Positions 47,246 to 57,689 of a stretch of DNA of 64,000 nt are shown here, one piece after another. Position 1 is the stretch's first letter. Each line of letters begins with the position of its first letter. The position numbers were made by a program, and so were the translations under genes. This stretch comes from Isoetes taiwanensis (taxonomy: Eukaryota; Streptophyta; Lycopodiopsida; Isoetales; Isoetaceae), in NCBI GenBank assembly GCA_021234155.1, contig JAJEKV010000018.1, positions 14,454,925 to 14,518,924 of the forward strand, in the 5' to 3' direction. The notes beneath the pieces are model-generated. The model ran no database searches, was not told the DNA's origin, and saw only the letters and a list, made by a program, of their open reading frames with translations.

Positions 47246-49837
47246 TTAATGTAAGAAGAGGGACAAGCAAGCATGCTGGTCCCAATACCTTTTCAGGTGC
47301 AGGATATTGATTGGATTTGGCAATGGCATTCCTGAAGCAACCTCTTGTAACCAATAAGAATTAGTACCTGCAGGTCCCAGCACTACAAAGGGTCCTTCCC
47401 AAATATTGTCAAATTTGCCAGCTGAGTCTTCCTTTGACTTGTTCCATTTGAGAACAAGCTCTCCTTTCTTAAAAGTGCCTTGTATTTTGTGTGCAGCCTT
47501 GAATGCAGCCAGATCTTTGGCCTTTTTCAGCAAATTAGTGTTCTCAGCTTCCATTCTGTACTCATCTAAGTGTAATAGGGCGTCCAATCTTTCCTGTAAG
47601 GCATGTTCAAAAGGTAAGCACAACTTATGAGCTAATCTCAAGGAAGGTAACTCAAGTTCTACTGGTAGGACTGCTTCTATGCCATAGACCAAATTGAAAG
47701 GTGTATGATTTGTAGCTGTTTTGATAGTGACTCTATAAGCCCAAAGTGCATCCACTATTTTGATATGCCAATCCTTTTTCTTAATCTCAACTGTTTTCTG
47801 CAAGATATTTTTCAGCACTTTGTTAGTAGCTTCAGCTTGTCCATTACCCTGGGGATAATATGAAGAACTTTTGGTGTGCTTGACCTTCAAAATGCTCAAC
47901 AAATTAGCAATGACTTCATTAACAAAGGGAGTACCTCTATCAGAATGTATCTGGAAAGGAATACCAAATCTGGAACAAACAAATTCATGTAAAAACCTTG
48001 CAGTTGTGAGGGCATTGGCTTGCCTCAAGGGTATAGCTTCTGCCCACTTAGTAAAGTAATCTGTAGCCACAATGATATGCTGATGTTGACCTGTAGAAGA
48101 AGGATTAATGGGACCAATATAATCTAGCCCCCAAAATTGAAAAGGTCCTGGAGATATGATAGGATTCAAGGCAGCTGGTAATAAAATTCTTTTACTAAAA
48201 ATTTGACATTGATGGCAAGTTTTTATGATCTCATAGCAATCTCTAAAAACAGTAGGCCAATAATATCCAGACCTGAGAATCTTTTTTGCAGTGGTATCCC
48301 CAGCAAAATGTCCTCCACAGATGCCTTTATGCATCTCCCTAATAATCAAGGCAGATTCTTCTTCACTTACACACCTCAGCAAGATTCCATCCCGGTTAAC
48401 TTTGCACAAGACATTGTCTATCAGCTTGAATTGTCTGCACTTGTCCTTGAGTCTTCTTTTCTTCTGACTTGGAGTGAGGCTTGGAGAGATGATCCCATGT
48501 TGTAAAAAATCTCTAATAGGTTGCTGCCATCCTCCTTTGGCTTGACCTTCTTGAGTTACTTCTAAGTGTGCTACTGCAAGTGAAGTGTCAGTAGTATTCA
48601 ATTCATCTTCATGGTCAAAAAATATATAAGGCAAGTAGAGGCTAGGATTTCGTGTCAAATGTAACTCTTTTACAGAAATATCATAACTTTGTAACTTACA
48701 AGCCCACCTCTGGATTTTTGGTTTATTAGTTGCTTTACCAAATAGCAAACCCATTGGGTTTTGCTTCATATGAACTTGAACTTGGCTCTTCAGAAGCAAA
48801 TGTCCTTGTCTATTAATAAGAAACATGAGGGCAGCAGCACTTTTTTCTATTCTGGTGTATCTTTCTTCAAGAGCAGACCATTGCTTGCTTGCAAAAACTA
48901 TAGTATGCTTGTCCTGCAGAATGGCTAAACCTATGGCTTTTTTAGTAACAGTAATATAAACTTCAAATGGCATGCTCAGATCTGGTTTTTTCAAAAGAGT
49001 AGCTTCACATATAGATGAAATGAGAAAGTCAAAAGCCTCTTGACCTTCTGAAGTCCATGTAATAGCTATGTGCTTACTTTCAGATTTAGAAAACTTACCT
49101 ACCCTGGTCAGCTTAGAAATGGGACTTAAGATATGAGCAAAATTTGGGATATACATTCTAAGAAAACTCGTCATACCAATAAAACTCTTAACCTGCTTCA
49201 GAGTCTTGGGAGGTGCTAGCTTCTTGAGAGCTTCAATCTTATCCTGAGCAACTTGAATGCCCTGGCTGGATACTTCATGTCCTAAGAGCTGCCCTTTAGA
49301 TGCAAAAAAGATGCATTTTTTTGGGTTTAGATTAACTCCTGAAGTCCTGCATAAAGAGCAAATTTTTGCGAGTAATTCCACATGGTTAGTAGAATGAGAA
49401 CCCAAACAAAGATCATCTAAGTACACCCTAAACTCTTCAGCAGACATGGTTTTGAAAATAACATTCATTGCTCTTTGGAAGGTGGCTGGGGCATTCATTA
49501 GGCCAAATGGCATTCTCTTCATAGCATACGTGCCCCATGGAGTGATAAATGAAGTCTTTGGCTGATCCTCCTCTTTGATGTTGATCTGATTAAACCCTGA
49601 AAAACCATCCAAAAATGAGTACATGTCTTTCCCTGCAACAACATATAAAATTTCCTCTAAAAAAGGTAAAGGATAACAATCTTTAATGGTGGCTTTATTC
49701 AGGTCTCGATAATCTATACAAATTCTCAAAGCACCATTCTTTTTCTCCACTGGAACAATGCATGACACCCATTCAGTATTAATAATTTCCACAATAACAC
49801 CTGCATCCAACATTTTATGCAACTCTTCCTTGATTAG
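47246..49837 (-). CDS. pol: Element A Pol: RT, degenerate RNase H, integrase
   Basis: Continues from the upstream pol frame after one in-frame TGA (49838-49840; leucine TTA in C). Counting from Met at 49822: RT has IDYRDLN (36-42), FLDGFSGF with Asp 72, PFGLMNAPATFQRAM (105-119) and YLDD (134-137). The Ty3-type RNase H (about 285-400) reads YITVTKKAIGLA where TDAS is normal, keeps Glu 326, has HMKQNPM where TDH is normal and lacks the final Asp, so it should be inactive. Integrase has an HHCC finger (His 498, His 505, Cys 536, Cys 539) and a DD35E core (Asp 567, Asp 628, Glu 664), then GPFVVLGPAGTNSYWL without a chromodomain. It copies and integrates element DNA. Apart from the stop it is fully open. 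Confidence 0.9.
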   Translation of the reverse strand, partial: LIKEELHKMLDAGVIVEIINTEWVSCIVPVEKKNGALRICIDYRDLNKATIKDCYPLPFLEEILYVVAGKDMYSFLDGFSGFNQINIKEEDQPKTSFITPWGTYAMKRMPFGLMNAPATFQRAMNVIFKTMSAEEFRVYLDDLCLGSHSTNHVELLAKICSLCRTSGVNLNPKKCIFFASKGQLLGHEVSSQGIQVAQDKIEALKKLAPPKTLKQVKSFIGMTSFLRMYIPNFAHILSPISKLTRVGKFSKSESKHIAITWTSEGQEAFDFLISSICEATLLKKPDLSMPFEVYITVTKKAIGLAILQDKHTIVFASKQWSALEERYTRIEKSAAALMFLINRQGHLLLKSQVQVHMKQNPMGLLFGKATNKPKIQRWACKLQSYDISVKELHLTRNPSLYLPYIFFDHEDELNTTDTSLAVAHLEVTQEGQAKGGWQQPIRDFLQHGIISPSLTPSQKKRRLKDKCRQFKLIDNVLCKVNRDGILLRCVSEEESALIIREMHKGICGGHFAGDTTAKKILRSGYYWPTVFRDCYEIIKTCHQCQIFSKRILLPAALNPIISPGPFQFWGLDYIGPINPSSTGQHQHIIVATDYFTKWAEAIPLRQANALTTARFLHEFVCSRFGIPFQIHSDRGTPFVNEVIANLLSILKVKHTKSSSYYPQGNGQAEATNKVLKNILQKTVEIKKKDWHIKIVDALWAYRVTIKTATNHTPFNLVYGIEAVLPVELELPSLRLAHKLCLPFEHALQERLDALLHLDEYRMEAENTNLLKKAKDLAAFKAAHKIQGTFKKGELVLKWNKSKEDSAGKFDNIWEGPFVVLGPAGTNSYWLQEVASGMPLPNPINILHLKRYWDQHACLSLFLH

Positions 49838-49840
49838 ATC

Positions 49841-51787
49841 TCAAAGTGAAGCATTGATCCTCCTTAACTTCTGGAAAACAGGTTTACACCCTTCTTTGAT
49901 TTTAATTTCAAATTGACATACCTCTTCCTTGATACCAATGAGCTCAGAATAATCCCAAGCAAACACATCATTTCTTTCTTCAAAGAATTTGGTAATTTCT
50001 TCCTTGTTTTGTGTGTCAAAGAGATCTCCCACGAACAGAGTTCTTTGCTGGCCATTCTTATTGATTATAACCTCATGGGTTGCTTCTTCTTGTGATGCAT
50101 TTATAACTAATATAGGACAGAGTTCCTTGGCCTCGTCCTCATCAAGATCTTCCTCTGGAATAGCTCCTTCAGATAAATAAGTCATTAAAGTGTCTCTGCA
50201 CAAAGCATCAACTTCCCAATTCTGCTCCCTTGGAATATGAGTAATTTCCCAAGAAGTAAAGTAAGCAAGCATTCCCATTACCTGATTTCTCAAGGATTCC
50301 ATGTCAGCATTCTTGGCCTGATACTCACCACTAACCTGTCTGCAAACTAACTGAGAATCTCCATAGATGTGTATAATTGAAATATCCATAGCCTTAGCTT
50401 CTTGAAGACCTGCAATCAAAGCTTTGTACTCTGCTACATTAGAAGTTACTTGGGGAAAAATCCTTCCTACCTTAGCCAAGAGTTTATTGGAGGTATCCTT
50501 CAGTATAGCTGCAGATGAAGCTACATTTAGTTTCTTTGAAATCCCTCCATCAAACCATAAACAACCTTCTCTCCCATTCTCAGAAGGTAGTGCACACTCT
50601 CTAATCAAAGGAATCAGATCAGTTTTCTTTGTGCTAGGGGTTGCTAAACTATAAGATCCTAGGGGCTCTTCTATAAGCATTTCTTTAACAAAGTGTACAT
50701 CTTCCCTGAAGCCATAAGAACCATCCTGGTTGTAAATTGTAGCTACTTGAGTGCCATTTGAAATGGTGCATCTCCTTTCAGACCAGATTGGCCTAGCATC
50801 AACTGTAGCCATCCACCTTCTCCCTAGCAAGAGATCATATATATCTGCATCTTCTCCTAGATCTTCAAAAGCAACAACAACAAAATTGGCAGCTACAACA
50901 ATGCCTTCAGTATTAACAGGAACTTTAGTCACAATTCCAACTGGTGCTATTTTAGCATTAGAAAAGGATTTTAACAAAACAGATGACCTTTTATCTATCT
51001 CGAGCCCACATTTTTTCATAACATGATAAGGCATGATATTTAGAGGTGAACCTCCATCCAGCAACACATTGGAAAAAGAATAACCTCCTAGAGTGGCTGA
51101 ACACATAAATGCACCTGGGTCTTCCTCATTTTGAGCTAAAATAAGATTAGTAGCATTTGCAACACCTACACAAGCCACTGCCTCACTAAAAGTAGTTTGT
51201 TGTAATAGCTTTTTCCTATAACCAGGGGCAATTTTTAGTAAGGTAAATAAGTCCACACTCACTTTGGAATTTTTCAGTAAAACATCCAACTCATCAAGAT
51301 CTTGATCTTTCTTACCATACTTTTGTTGAGGAGGTGGAGCTATTTCTTGGGGGGAAGCTTCCATGACAGGGGGTAGTGGCAATGTTGATTTCCTGGAATG
51401 CTCTGGAACAAATTTGTTAGGCTCAGCAGGTCTATAGGCATCTCCCATACTCCTGGTTTGTACCACCATCACCTCCTCAGTCTTTGGCATTTCTGTAGCC
51501 TGCACAAACCTTATAGAACTAGTAGGTTCAGCAAACCTTACATGTGGAGTTGCCTCAGGTTTCTTTTCCCTCTCTTGTTTGGCAAAATATTCTTTGACAG
51601 AGCACCTAAGGTCAGTATGACCAATCTCCTTGCAAAAAGCACAAACTGGACATTCCCTACCAAAATGACCTTTCTTTTTACATTTAGGACATATTTGCCA
51701 ATAACAAATATCAGCTGGATGTGAAGTTCTATTACAATGAATACATTCAGGATAAGTTCTACCTGCTCGCTTTGCCTTGAGCTCCAC
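49841..51787 (-). CDS. pol: Element A Pol: zinc knuckles, protease, accessory RNase H
   Basis: 648 codons in one frame. Three CX2CX4HX4C knuckles lie at residues 15-28, 33-46 and 49-62 (nucleic-acid binding, Gag C-terminus). The aspartic protease is around Asp 244 in LLDGGSPLNIMP, with DGG in place of the common D[ST]G, and ends near LLLGRRWMATVDARP (320-334). Accessory RNase H spans about 409-535 with all four catalytic acids: Asp 413 (WFDGG), Glu 453 (NVAEYKAL), Asp 477 (YGDSQLV), Asp 527 (PREQNWEVDALC). Residues 545-648 lead into RT (FAWDYSELIGI). The first Met listed is only where this frame opens; it is the 3' continuation of gag after a frameshift. The RNase H position upstream of RT is unusual. 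Confidence 0.9.
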   Translation of the reverse strand: MELKAKRAGRTYPECIHCNRTSHPADICYWQICPKCKKKGHFGRECPVCAFCKEIGHTDLRCSVKEYFAKQEREKKPEATPHVRFAEPTSSIRFVQATEMPKTEEVMVVQTRSMGDAYRPAEPNKFVPEHSRKSTLPLPPVMEASPQEIAPPPQQKYGKKDQDLDELDVLLKNSKVSVDLFTLLKIAPGYRKKLLQQTTFSEAVACVGVANATNLILAQNEEDPGAFMCSATLGGYSFSNVLLDGGSPLNIMPYHVMKKCGLEIDKRSSVLLKSFSNAKIAPVGIVTKVPVNTEGIVVAANFVVVAFEDLGEDADIYDLLLGRRWMATVDARPIWSERRCTISNGTQVATIYNQDGSYGFREDVHFVKEMLIEEPLGSYSLATPSTKKTDLIPLIRECALPSENGREGCLWFDGGISKKLNVASSAAILKDTSNKLLAKVGRIFPQVTSNVAEYKALIAGLQEAKAMDISIIHIYGDSQLVCRQVSGEYQAKNADMESLRNQVMGMLAYFTSWEITHIPREQNWEVDALCRDTLMTYLSEGAIPEEDLDEDEAKELCPILVINASQEEATHEVIINKNGQQRTLFVGDLFDTQNKEEITKFFEERNDVFAWDYSELIGIKEEVCQFEIKIKEGCKPVFQKLRRINASL

Positions 51788-51806
51788 AAGTTGCTTAGTT
51801 ACTTCG

Positions 51807-52658
51807 CTAAAGCCTCGCCACCTTCGGGCAAGTCAGCTTTGACCTCTGAATTTGAGAATCAGCCTCTTCATCTTTGGTCTTTTTTTTCTTTTCTTTATGC
51901 ACAAAAATAAATAGGAAATCGTAATGGTGAGATTCATAAGGACCATCAGTGGCATCAGGGTAGAAGGGATCATGATGAAAACTATGGTGTTTTTTTTCAG
52001 GTAAGATAGAAAGCATTTTAGTCAATTCAGTAGTCTTGGCAAATACTTTGTAGATGGAATCAAAACCTTCTGCAGCTTGAATCTTGATAAGTTTTCTATG
52101 AATTTCTGGTCTAGAAGATAAGCCTTTGATGAAAGAAGACACCAAAAAGAGCGTGGGGACAGTAACTTGGCCTTTCTGACATCTATTCATGAAGGTGCTG
52201 AATCTTTCTTTGTATTGACTAACACTTTCACCTGCATAAATAGAGAAGTTTTGCAATTCATTAACAAGATCCTTAGGAGCAGCAAGCTTTCCAAACCTAT
52301 CTAAAAACTTGGTGACAAGGTCATCCCAAGAAGTGGTTCCCATCAGCTTCTCATATGTCAGCCAAGCACCAGCTTCACTTTCCTCTTTAAAGCACTTCTC
52401 AAATTGTGAGAACTTGCATCCTTTCTTGAAGCCATAATCCCTGTAGTAATCTTCAAAAATCCTCAGAAAAGTATTAGCACTCATGCTAGAATCAAAAGTA
52501 GGTAATGGAGTAGGCACATTCAACTCAAACTGATAAGGCAAACCCTGAAGTAGCCCAGCTGAGAAATTTGGGGGAAGAGATCTATCCCTACAGAGTTCTG
52601 AAGTCTCCTGTTCTTCCATTGGTTCTTGCTCTGCTGGAAATTTCTGTTTTGGAGCCAT
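51807..52658 (-). CDS. gag: Element A Gag
   Basis: 283 codons from MAPKQKFPAEQEP; the ATG lies 22 bases inside the primer site. The capsid domain is about residues 35-235: LPYQFELNVPTPLPTFDSSM, FEDYYRDYGFKKGC, GAWLTYEKLMGTTSWDDLVT, LVNELQNFSIYAGESVSQYK and ERFSTFMNRCQ. A basic KEKKKKTKDEEADSQ linker follows. Compared with E, the frame is lost after DSQI (about 51850). The expected coiled segment and knuckles continue in the next frame at 51787. Gag assembles the virus-like particle. The break may be one or two bases near CAG sites. Confidence 0.88.
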   Translation of the reverse strand: MAPKQKFPAEQEPMEEQETSELCRDRSLPPNFSAGLLQGLPYQFELNVPTPLPTFDSSMSANTFLRIFEDYYRDYGFKKGCKFSQFEKCFKEESEAGAWLTYEKLMGTTSWDDLVTKFLDRFGKLAAPKDLVNELQNFSIYAGESVSQYKERFSTFMNRCQKGQVTVPTLFLVSSFIKGLSSRPEIHRKLIKIQAAEGFDSIYKVFAKTTELTKMLSILPEKKHHSFHHDPFYPDATDGPYESHHYDFLFIFVHKEKKKKTKDEEADSQIQRSKLTCPKVARL

Positions 52659-52680
52659 GAGTTCTTGAAATCCAGGTAGA

Positions 52681-52698
52681 ATCTCGGTAGAACCTCCA
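52681..52698 (-). promoter_or_regulatory. Element A primer-binding site, tRNA-Gln
   Basis: Plus strand ATCTCGGTAGAACCTCCA, equal to the tRNA-Gln 3' end as I recall it. It is 3 bases (AAA) from the LTR at 52702. Confidence 0.82.
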
Positions 52699-52701
52699 AA
52701 A

Positions 52702-54066
52702 TGTTGACCCTAAACCTGGCTTAAAGGTCAACCACAAGGAACCGATCTGAGTTTTTCACTCAAATTGGGGTTAGAACCTCCAGATCACTTAAGGTGATCA
52801 GTCTATGCAGTGTTGGATTTTTGGATTTTTCAAAACATATGGGCTCCAGATGTCTCAAGGGTTGATGGCAAATGGACCAAAGGCAATCAAAAGTATATGG
52901 GGATTTTCTGTAGTACTTTGAAACGACAAAAATTGTAAAAGAATCATATCAGAGATAATTTCTTCAACTTGGGATCAAATTTTCATTGATATGGAGGTAA
53001 ATCAATCATAACAATGTTGGGTAATAATACTTCAGTACTTCAAATGTAAGAGGGTATCAACTTCAGGTCAGTAAATAATTTCAATAGATAATTTCAACCA
53101 AATCTCTTTGGACTTGATCGGGGAGTACTCAGAGTCTTCACAAATCCTTCTAATCCTGCTCAGCAATGATCACTGTAAGGTTTGAGCGCTTCTGGGCCTT
53201 CGAAATTCTTCTGTCATTGTTTCCCAGGTTTATAGATTTAGGTTTTAATAGTTCCAGCATTTCAGGGCTTGATTTGTGGTTCATTAAGTTTAGGAGCAGC
53301 GGGAATCCAATAATAGCATGGTTAGGAAGGCATTAGAATTGATTCCGGCGTGATTTCAGCAATTCCTGACATTTAGGGTTCATGGGTCCTTAAATTTCGG
53401 CTACCGTTGACTTTGACCCATTTTGACCGGGTCAAAACCCTAAGTGGCGGGCGGGGTATCCGCGTTTTCTAGCGGCCGTAGCGACGTCGGGGTAGTACCT
53501 GCCCGCCACTTTGATTTTTTATGCTTCCACGGGGGTAACAAAGGTTCATATGGATGATGGGGATGGAAAATAATAAGATATGGATGTAGAAAAACAAAAT
53601 CCATGACTAAACAAAGTGTGGAGTAAGTGTTTTTGGCAAAGAAAAAGCAGGCAAATGGTGTAAAAGTGGACATGAAGAATGAATAAGGGAGATGTCATGG
53701 GAAAATTAGCAAATAATGGTAAAAAGATGGGTTAGGGATATAAGAAGGGGAAAATGGCTAAGCAAAAAGCATGGTGACAAGGATGGAACCATATAAGGGA
53801 ATCTTCCAATCTTCAACTTCCAAACTTCAGGCAATGTCTTCCAATCTTCATAACCCAGAATCTTCTAGAGTAAATCCTTGACTAAGCATTTTGACCTCAA
53901 ATAAAGTACCTCATGTGAATTTTGAACCTTGAGCACTTGTGGACTTGAAGAATGAACACCCTTTGACCTCCACATCAATGTTGAATACCAAGAATCTTCC
54001 AAACTTCGACCTAGTCTTTTAAGATAAATTGACCTAGTTTGAATGCATAGCCCTTTGGGGGCAACA
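52702..54066 (-). repeat. Element A 5' LTR (1365 bp)
   Basis: Nearly identical to 44999-46383, but in element orientation a 17-18-bp deletion just after TGTTGCCCCCAAAGGGC removes the second arm of the terminal inverted repeat. A few single-base differences (e.g. CAGTGGGAATCC versus CAGCGGGAATCC) indicate recent insertion. Confidence 0.93.
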
Positions 54067-55132
54067 CCCCCTAAGCTCTATGGCACGATTCCCTAGGAAA
54101 CATCTATAATGCCTAAAATAAGGCCTTTTCTCAAAAACTTTTTTTTCCTAGGGGAATCTTTTTTTGTACCCTATAATATTCTAGGATCTCTTTTCACAAT
54201 AGAGCTCTTTGGAATTTAGACAAAAAATGAGCTTAAGGAATGGATGAAGTGGCATTTGAAAGTGATGACAAGGCTAGGTGGTGTGACGTGGCCAATGGGA
54301 ATGATGACGTGTTAGCCCACTTGAATTTGAAAATTCTCTCTAGTCAAAATTTTGAATGATGTGGAGATGATGTGTGTGAGTGATGGGGTGTCAAAGGTGA
54401 TGTGGCAACAATGATGCTAGTTCAATGCTTTGACATGAATTTTGATTTGAATGAGAGAGTTTGACATGAAATGGCTAGAATGGTGATGGGTATGATGACT
54501 TGGCGTGTGAAGTGAGGTGTAGAATGACTTGGCACATCAATTGCTCATATAGGAGCCAATAATTTTATGGGGCAACTTTAAGGCCTCTCCAAGGCGCATT
54601 TGAATTTTGAGCATTTCCCTTAGGAATCTTTTGCAACCTTCTTTTCACTTTGCTCAAGTTGAATGAGATGTTGACTTCATGAGCAAAATTATGACCAAGT
54701 CAAGTCGCTTTTGAACTAGTGGATGATGAGGCAAGTGGGTGTTTCATGAAGGTGTATTTTGACTAGAGAGAACTTTCAAGGTCAAGTTTGACTTTGGGAG
54801 GTATATGAGCAAGGAGTCAAGGTTCAATGGTATTTAGGATGGTGGAATAAATGGGGAAGGGAATCAAAATGCCAAAGATGCCAAGATCACAAATAGTTAC
54901 ATACCATGGAATGCTCTTCTAGGGGTCTTCTTTCTCCTCTTCTCTTCACTTCCTTTGCTTGTTTGACCTCTTGTGTCTCTTGAGTGACTTGAGTCAATTG
55001 TCCTTCCTTTGCTCTTCAAACTTTGATGTATGCTAGTGAAGCATTTCCTTAATGTCTTGCAAACTGAATCAAACTGAGAGGATTAGTGTAAATATGTGCT
55101 TGGCTCTTCCATGCTGCCATGGCATGGCAGCA
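54067..55132 (-). repeat. Element B 3' LTR, segment 3
   Basis: Starts with the A target repeat CCCCC and continues TAAGCTCTATGGCACG as at 62042. It ends in the 21-base inverted repeat TGCTGCCATG-G-CATGGCAGCA (55112-55132), where the LTR stops; TTATGCCAAAC of the element interior follows. No coding sequence. Confidence 0.85.
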
Positions 55133-55852
55133 TTATGCCAAACTAAAAGAGAAGGCTGGTCTACCAGCCCCTTTGACTAGCTGTTTGGTAATTCTTGACA
55201 TAGCTCCAGCCAGTTGCCAATGTGAGAATATGGTTGGCAACTCAATGACCTGCATATGGATTTGAAAGTGATAGATTTGGCATTATGAATGTATATATGA
55301 ATGATGTTTCTTTCAGATGAACCTGCATGGAAAATAAATCTCTTTAGTTATGAGAAGCTGCAGGATGGTAGTATGACAGCAGCTTGGGAAATTTATGAAG
55401 ATGTAGGGGGTTTTCAGATGTAATGAGGTCAACTCTTGATCAGATGACAAATGGACGTAAATATGAGGATGCACCTGCATGTGAAGATAAAGCTTGTTAG
55501 CTTAAATGAGTTGCTGGTGTGGAGGTGATGGCAGCAACTCCAGATGATGAGGAATAATGTAATGTAGTGGAAGAGATGTGTGAATGACATGTTCAGATGC
55601 ACCTGCATGGAACTATGATCAGTATTAATTCACTCCCTCAGTTGATCACAACCTGCACAGCCTTTTAGTACTTGCAACACTTAGAAACTCATAAGTACAC
55701 GGATAATAACTTCAAAGCAGAACTAGACTTACTAAGATAGGCTTAATTGATTTTTGCTTTTACCCTACTGAAGCTTTTTTCTTATATTTTGCTTTTTTCT
55801 GTTTTTTTCTTATTTTTCTTTCAGCAATGCACTAACTAAACCTAGCTACATC
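55133..55852 (-). other. Element B 3' untranslated region
   Basis: No ORF or domain. On the minus strand it ends GGGGCTGGTAGACCAGCCTTC then TCTTTTAGTTTGGCATAA next to the LTR, resembling the ACCAGCCTT block before the 3' LTR of A and C. GATGCACCTGCATG phrases recur (55320, 55470, 55610). Confidence 0.55.
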
Positions 55853-57455
55853 TTACCATAAAGATTTCAGTTGAACAAAGCAAGGGCAACATGTTGTTGC
55901 CAATACCTTTTTAGGTGCACAATGTTGATGGGGATTCATCAATTCTCTGCCATCAGTAATATCTTTCAGCCAATATGAATCTTTGCCAGCTGTCCCTATC
56001 ACTTCAAATGGTCCCTCCCAAAGATTCTCAAATTTGGATGCTGTGTCTTCCCTTGCCTTGTTCCACTTCAACACTAACTCTCCTGTTTTCAAGACTCCCT
56101 GCAATTTGTGTGCTGCTTTGAAGGCTACAATATCTTTAGCCTTTTTCTCATCAATTGCATTCTCACCTCATATCTATGCTCCTCAAGCTGCATCAATCTC
56201 ACAAATCTGTCTTTTAGAGCCTCATCCATTTCCAAATTAATCTGATAAGCCAGTCTGAGTGATGGAGGCTCTAATTCTATAGGCAGTACTGACTCTATCC
56301 CATATACCAAACTGAAAGGAGTGTGCTTTGTAGCCACTTTGATGGTAGTTCTGTATGCCCAAAGTGCATCATGGAGTTTTAGGTGCCAATCCTTTTTTGA
56401 AACACTGATGGTCTTTTTGAGGATGGATTTGAGAGTCTTGTTAGTTGATTCTGCTTGGCCATTTCCCTGAGGGTAATAGGATGAACTTTTGGTATGTTTG
56501 ACTTTCAAGGTGGCTAGTAGTAATGCAATTGTATGGTTGATGAACTGGCTGCCTCTATCAGAAACTATTTTGAAAGGAATGCCAAATCTGGCACAAATAT
56601 TTTCATGCAGAAATCTTGCAGTGGCTTGAGCATTGGCTTCTCTCAAAGGAATTGCCTCTGCCCATTTGGTAAAGTAATCAGTGGCAACTAATATAAACTG
56701 GTGTTGAGCTGAAGAAGGTGGATCTATGGGGCCCATAAAATCTAGCCCCCACATTTGGAAAGGTCCAGGGGAAGTTATGGCGATCAAAGGCATTTGGGTC
56801 GCAAAGTCTTTTTGCCAAAGATCTGACATTTATGGCAGCATTTTATAGTCTCATAACAATCCTTAAAAAGAGTGGGCCAAAAGTAACCTGACCTTAGGAT
56901 CTTTTTTGCAGTTGTATCTGCTGCAAAGTGTCCTCCACAAACTCCCTCGTGACATGCTTCAATTATCATTCTGGCCTCTTCTTCATCCACACATCTCAAC
57001 AGGACTCCTTCCTTGTCAACTTTGCATAGGATCCCTTCAATTAGCCTGAACTTTTTGCACTTGTCCTTGAATCTTCTTTCTTGACTGCCACTCAAATTCT
57101 TGGGCAACTCATTGCTCTTAAGATAGTTTCTGATGTCAAATTGCCAGTCAATATTTTCTGCATCAAAAGAAATCAAGTTTGTTAGATTGTCATCACTACA
57201 TAAATCATCTTGATCTTCATGCTCAAACAACACATGTGGAAGATAGGAGCTGGGATTCTCAATCAATTTTACCACCTTTACAGTAATATCATAAGCTTGG
57301 ATTTTACAGGCCCACCTGCACAATTTGGCCTTTGGTTGCTTTTTTGCAAAGAGGAGTGAGAAAGGATTTTGTCTCATGAATACTTGCACCTTGTTCGGAG
57401 AAGATGTCCTTGTCTCTCTATCAAGAACATCAAGGCTGCCGTGACTTTTCTCCAA
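55853..57455 (-). pseudogene. pol: Element B Pol: native RNase H remnant and integrase
   Basis: Three overlapping frames (57455-56784, 56829-56125, 56104-55853). Order: VFMRQNPFSLLF and RWACKIQAYDITVK (native RNase H remnant), then the integrase finger EACHEGVCGGHFAADT...CHKC. The DDE core follows: MWGLDFMGPIDP, KIVSDRGSQFIN, YYPQGNGQAESTNK. The C-terminus has GELVLKWNKAREDTASKFEN and WEGPFEVIGTAGKDSYWLKD. Frame breaks are near 56800 and 56115. No chromodomain. Shared design with A but clearly a separate subfamily. Confidence 0.8.
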
Positions 57456-57689
57456 CCCGGATATCTCTCAATTCAGTATCAGACCACATCTTGCTTGCAA
57501 AAGCAATTACATGGTCCTCTTGCAGCAGTGCCAAACCAATTGCCTTTTTTGTAACACTGATATAAGCTTTGAAGGGCTTCTCTAGATCAGGAGGTTTAAG
57601 TAGGATAGACTTGCAAATGGCATCAATGATCTTGTCAAAAGAGTCCTGGCATTGCTCATCCCAATCTACTAGGATATGTTTGCTTTCAC
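57456..57689 (-). pseudogene. pol: Element B Pol: linker between RT thumb and native RNase H
   Basis: Out-of-frame stretch encoding the start of the native RNase H (FKAYISVTKKAIGLALLQ, IAFASKMWSDTE) with no catalytic Asp in the first strand. The upstream break reads GGAAATTCTCGTAAGTG, where the GKFSESESK of sisters implies a lost CTG, matching the CTG-linked error pattern elsewhere. Confidence 0.6.

Larger units (their letters stand above)
44999..54066 (-). mobile_element. Ty3/gypsy element A, complete and young, 9.07 kb
   Basis: LTRs at 44999-46383 (3') and 52702-54066 (5') start TGTTGACC and end GGGGCAACA on the plus strand. CCCCC target repeats flank it (44994-44998 and 54067-54071). The empty site is seen in the right LTR of B (TTTTTTGCACCCCCTAAGC near 62031). 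By eye the LTRs differ at only about ten positions plus one 17-18-bp deletion. Coding is nearly intact: one gag frameshift region and one stop codon. This is the best-preserved member and the reference for the family. Confidence 0.95.
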
